DNA of 64,000 bases, taken from assembly GCF_000772045.1 (NCBI RefSeq), contig NZ_CP009754.1, positions 1,054,001 to 1,118,000 of the forward strand. The letters are read 5' to 3'. Position 1 is the first letter of the stretch, and each line of letters starts with the position of its first letter. The notes under the pieces are model-generated. The model was given only the letters and a program-made list of their open reading frames with translations. It did no database searches and was not told where the DNA came from. A program made the translations under genes and the position numbers. Source of the stretch: Streptomyces sp. CCM_MD2014. GTDB lineage: Bacteria > Actinomycetota > Actinomycetes > Streptomycetales > Streptomycetaceae. This document shows, one piece after another, positions 61,117 to 64,000 of this stretch.

Positions 61117-62094
61117 ATGGCCGGATTGCGAAGAGGGACGCGCAGGGGGCGCTGCGCCGCACTGCTGACGGCGGCGGTGGCGGTCTCGCTGGCCGCGGCG
61201 GGCTGCACGGCGGGCCCCGGCACGAAGGACGACGGGCGGGCGACGGAACCGGAGCGGTCGCACAGCGCGGCCCCCGCGTCCGGACCGGTGCTCGCCGTGA
61301 AGGTCGACAACGTACGCGCGGCCCGTCCCCAGACGGGACTGGAGGACGCGGACGTCGTCTACGCCGAGCCGGTGGAGGCCGGGCTGAGCCGCCTCATGGC
61401 GATGTACGCCACCGAGCTGCCCGAGTCGGTGGGGCCGGTGCGCAGCGCCCGCGAGTCCGACCTGGAACTGCTCGGCCAGTTCGACCGGCCGGTGCTGGCG
61501 TTCTCCGGTGCGCAGAGCAAGCTGCTGCCGCTCATCGACAAGGCGCCGCTGCGCGCCGAGCCCGCGGACGAGGACTCCGCGGCCTACGTGCGCGACCGGA
61601 ACCGGCAGGCTCCGCACAACCTCTACCTGCGACCGGACGAACTGCTCCCGAAGCCGTCGGGGGCCGCGGCCCTCACGACCGGGTTCACCTACGGCAAGGC
61701 GCCCGCGGGCGGGCGTGCCGAGTCCTCGCACACGGTGCGCTACCCCTCGGCGAGCTTCACCTTCACCTGGTCCGACAGCCGGGACCGGTGGCTGGTCGCC
61801 ATGGACGGCAGCCCCGCCCGCACGACCGACGGCGGCCGGCTGGCCCCGGCCACGGTCGTCGTGCAGCACGTGACGGTGCGCGAGTCGGACTTCCGCGACT
61901 TCCGCGGCAGCAACTCGCCCTACGTCGAGTCGGTGGGCTCGGGGCACGCGGAGGTGCTGCGCGACGGGCGCGCCTACGACGCGACCTGGAAGCGCGGGGC
62001 GGCCGAGGACGGCACGACCTTCACGACCGAGGACGGCAAGCCGCTGAACTTCGCCGAGGGGCAGGTCTGGGTGGTCTTCGCGGGCCGGTCCTGA
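61117..62094 (+). CDS. DUF3048-domain lipoprotein
   Basis: The 325-aa protein has a lipoprotein signal with lipobox LAAAGC near residue 30 (AVAVSLAAAGCTAGPGTKDD). The DUF3048 N-terminal domain has LAVKVDNVRAARPQTGLEDA followed by DVVYAEPVEAGLSRLMAMYA and PESVGPVRSARESDLELLGQ. The C-terminal half ends TWKRGAAEDGTTFTTEDGKP and GQVWVVFAG. The family (YerB in Bacillus) is of unknown function, possibly peptidoglycan-linked. An in-frame ATG 21 bases earlier is an alternative start. Confidence 0.9.
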   Translation: MAGLRRGTRRGRCAALLTAAVAVSLAAAGCTAGPGTKDDGRATEPERSHSAAPASGPVLAVKVDNVRAARPQTGLEDADVVYAEPVEAGLSRLMAMYATELPESVGPVRSARESDLELLGQFDRPVLAFSGAQSKLLPLIDKAPLRAEPADEDSAAYVRDRNRQAPHNLYLRPDELLPKPSGAAALTTGFTYGKAPAGGRAESSHTVRYPSASFTFTWSDSRDRWLVAMDGSPARTTDGGRLAPATVVVQHVTVRESDFRDFRGSNSPYVESVGSGHAEVLRDGRAYDATWKRGAAEDGTTFTTEDGKPLNFAEGQVWVVFAGRS

Positions 62095-62125
62095 GCCGCG
62101 TACGCACTGATCCGCGAGTCCCCGG

Positions 62126-62590
62126 TCAGCCAGGCGCCGTCGTCGGCTCGGCCGGGTTGCGGAGCCCTTCCGCGGCGTCCGCGACCCGGCGCACGAGGTC
62201 GATGAAGACCGCCTGCTCGTCGGGGGCGAGCGGGGCGAGGAAGACCTGGTTCATGCGCGCGATGCGCACGCCCAGCCTCCGGTGGACGCGCAGGCCCTCG
62301 CCGGTGAGCCGGAGCAGGGACCGGCGGCCGTCCTGCGGGTCACGGACCTTGTCGAGCAGCCCGCGGCGGCCGAGGCGGCTGACCACCTCCGCGATGGTGG
62401 AGCGGTCCAGCCCCACCCGCTCCCCCACGGTGCGCTGATCCAGGCCCGGCTCGGCGACCAGTGCGTTGAGGACGGCGTACTGCGGCGAGGTGGTCTCCTC
62501 GGAGACCATCGTGTTCCACAGCAGGTAGTGCGCCTGCTGCAGCCGCCTGGCCAGGTGGCCGGGGTGGGTGGTCAGATCGACCGCTGCCAT
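62126..62590 (-). CDS. pcaV: PcaV, MarR-family repressor of protocatechuate catabolism
   Basis: The 154-aa winged-helix protein matches the S. coelicolor PcaV sequence I remember almost throughout, including the N-terminal HLARRLQQAHYLLWNTMV. Ligand contact residues reported for PcaV (Arg15 and His21) are present at these positions. The winged helix is QRTVGERVGLDRSTIAEVVS then RRGLLDKVRDPQDGRRSLLR. It represses the divergent pcaIJ operon and releases DNA on protocatechuate binding. The 209-bp gap has two matching operator-like sites. ATG start. Confidence 0.96.
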   Translation of the reverse strand: MAAVDLTTHPGHLARRLQQAHYLLWNTMVSEETTSPQYAVLNALVAEPGLDQRTVGERVGLDRSTIAEVVSRLGRRGLLDKVRDPQDGRRSLLRLTGEGLRVHRRLGVRIARMNQVFLAPLAPDEQAVFIDLVRRVADAAEGLRNPAEPTTAPG

Positions 62591-62612
62591 GCGCGCACTC
62601 CCGTGGTCATGT

Positions 62613-62630
62613 TCGTCGGTGCACTGACGA
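62613..62630. promoter_or_regulatory. Probable PcaV operator 1 near pcaV
   Basis: TCGTCGGTGCACTGACGA is an 18-bp palindrome with one mismatched pair, 23 bp before the pcaV start. It overlaps the expected pcaV promoter, so autoregulation fits. Confidence 0.7.
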
Positions 62631-62744
62631 TACACGGAACGAACACCGACCGCCCGGAGCGACCTCATACGATCTACCTCGCGTTTTCCGGGTCTTGACG
62701 CCCCGCCCGTCCGATGGCAGCGTGTGGAAAACCTCGCTGAAATA

Positions 62745-62758
62745 CTCAGTGCCCTGAC
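62745..62758. promoter_or_regulatory. Probable PcaV operator 2 near pcaI
   Basis: CTCAGTGCCCTGAC matches the inverted form of operator 1 (GTCAGTGCACCGAC) at 11 of 14 bases and lies 42 bp before the pcaI start. Confidence 0.6.
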
Positions 62759-62799
62759 TATCTGATCCCGGGGCGCGTGGCAGAGATGGGGCTTCTCGG

Positions 62800-63581
62800 A
62801 TGGACAAGGTGGTGGCCACGGCCGGTGAGGCGGTGGCCGACGTGCCCGACGGCGCGTCGCTCGCGGTGGGCGGTTTCGGGCTGAGCGGCGTGCCGAACGT
62901 GCTGATCCAGGCGCTGTACGAGCGCGGGACCGGCGGGCTGTCGGTGGTCTCCAACAACTGCGGGGCGATGGACTCCGGGCTGGCCGTCCTGCTGGCCGCC
63001 GGACGCATCGCCCGCGTGACCGGGTCATACATCGGCGCGAACAAGGAGTTCGCACGCCAGTACCTGGGCGGGGAACTGGAGGTCGAGATGATCCCGCAGG
63101 GCACCCTGGCCGAGCGGCTGCGGGCCGGCGGCGCAGGCATCCCCGCCTTCTACACCCCCGCCGGGGTCGGCACCCAGGTCGCCGACGGCGGGCTGCCGTG
63201 GCGGTACGACGGTTCCGGCGGCGTGGCGCTGGCCTCGCCGCCGAAGGAGGTCCGCGAGTTCGACGGGACGGAGTACGTCCTGGAGCGCGGCATCCGCACC
63301 GACTTCGCACTGGTCCGCGCGGCGAAGGGCGACCGGCACGGCAACCTGGTCTTCGCGAAGTCGTCCCGGAACTTCAACCCGCTGGCCGCGATGGCCGGAC
63401 GGGTGACGATCGCCGAGGTGGAGGAACTGGTCGAGCCCGGCGAGATCGACCCGGACGCGGTGCACCTGCCGGGGATCTTCGTCCAGCGGGTGGTGGCGCT
63501 CACCCCGGAGCAGGCCGGCGACAAGAAGATCGAGCGGCAGACGATTTCCGCGCCTCCGGCACGAGGGACGGTGAGTTCCTG

Positions 63582-63582
<1 letters not shown>
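62800..63582 (+). CDS. pcaI: 3-oxoadipate CoA-transferase subunit A
   Basis: The 260-aa subunit A of a family I CoA-transferase has the early [20 protein letters not shown] glycine-rich loop, then [20 protein letters not shown] and [20 protein letters not shown]. With PcaJ it makes 3-oxoadipyl-CoA from 3-oxoadipate and succinyl-CoA in the last steps of protocatechuate breakdown. Its last base overlaps the pcaJ ATG (TGATG). The pcaV divergent position fixes the pathway; motifs alone would also fit SCOT-type transferases. Confidence 0.95.

Positions 63583-64000
<418 letters not shown>

Overview
The window is high-GC DNA with strong third-position GC bias, GTG/TTG starts, tightly coupled operons and many actinomycete-specific families (SsgA-like, WhiB-like, LPFR small protein, GPP34, PcaV). 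It is a Streptomyces chromosome. Gene order and content match what I remember of the Streptomyces coelicolor interval from the hopanoid genes (about SCO6764) down to the pca genes (about SCO6702), read in reverse. That is recollection of synteny, not a database search. No insertion sequence, prophage, tRNA, rRNA or CRISPR array is visible. This is vertically inherited chromosome-arm sequence, not an island.

Region 1 (1-5442, minus) is the distal part of a hopanoid operon: hpnC, hpnD, a 52-aa coupled ORF, hpnE, a prenyl diphosphate synthase and the N-terminal part of squalene-hopene cyclase. Nearly every junction is an ATGA or GTGA overlap. Region 2 (5740-12831, minus) is a seven-gene envelope cassette. 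It has a TagGH-type exporter, a GT2 glycosyltransferase, two CDP-alcohol phosphotransferases, a glycerol-1-phosphate-dehydrogenase-like enzyme and a sugar/alditol-phosphate nucleotidyltransferase. Together these look like a pathway that makes, activates, polymerises and exports a phospho-alditol surface molecule.

Region 3 (13308-26669) is mixed housekeeping: a CDF metal exporter, idi (isoprenoid supply, near the hopanoid genes), an anti-sigma-like ATPase, an enoyl-CoA hydratase, a DJ-1 enzyme beside its paralogous AraC-type regulator, an SCO6745-type protein, an LPFR small protein, tex, an ABC-F ATPase, a D-amino-acid-oxidase-like enzyme and a BCCT transporter. Region 4 (26926-36195) has a secreted M1 peptidase, a macrodomain, an amino acid permease, a MerR regulator and a three-gene fatty-acid beta-oxidation operon (CaiB-like, thiolase, FadB-like).

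Region 5 (36403-48696) has an enoyl-reductase-like protein, several small proteins, endonuclease V, ssgD, GPP34, an ABC-F antibiotic-resistance gene with a long attenuator-type leader (tiaA-like), a UvrA-like ATPase, a DDAH-like hydrolase, an acyl-ACP desaturase behind a three-copy operator array, and a WhiB-like protein. Region 6 (48888-56952) contains a VOC protein, a LacI regulator, a two-domain laccase (SLAC type) and, divergently, two large exported proteins: ThuA plus PQQ-dehydrogenase-like, and cupredoxin plus three Ig-like repeats plus DUF1080. These suggest an extracellular sugar-oxidation and copper electron-transfer system.

Region 7 (56971-64000) holds split NHEJ-type repair genes (a stand-alone LigD polymerase domain and an ATP-dependent ligase), a zinc alcohol dehydrogenase, a DUF3048 lipoprotein, and the start of the protocatechuate operon: pcaV divergent from pcaI and pcaJ, the last cut by the window edge.
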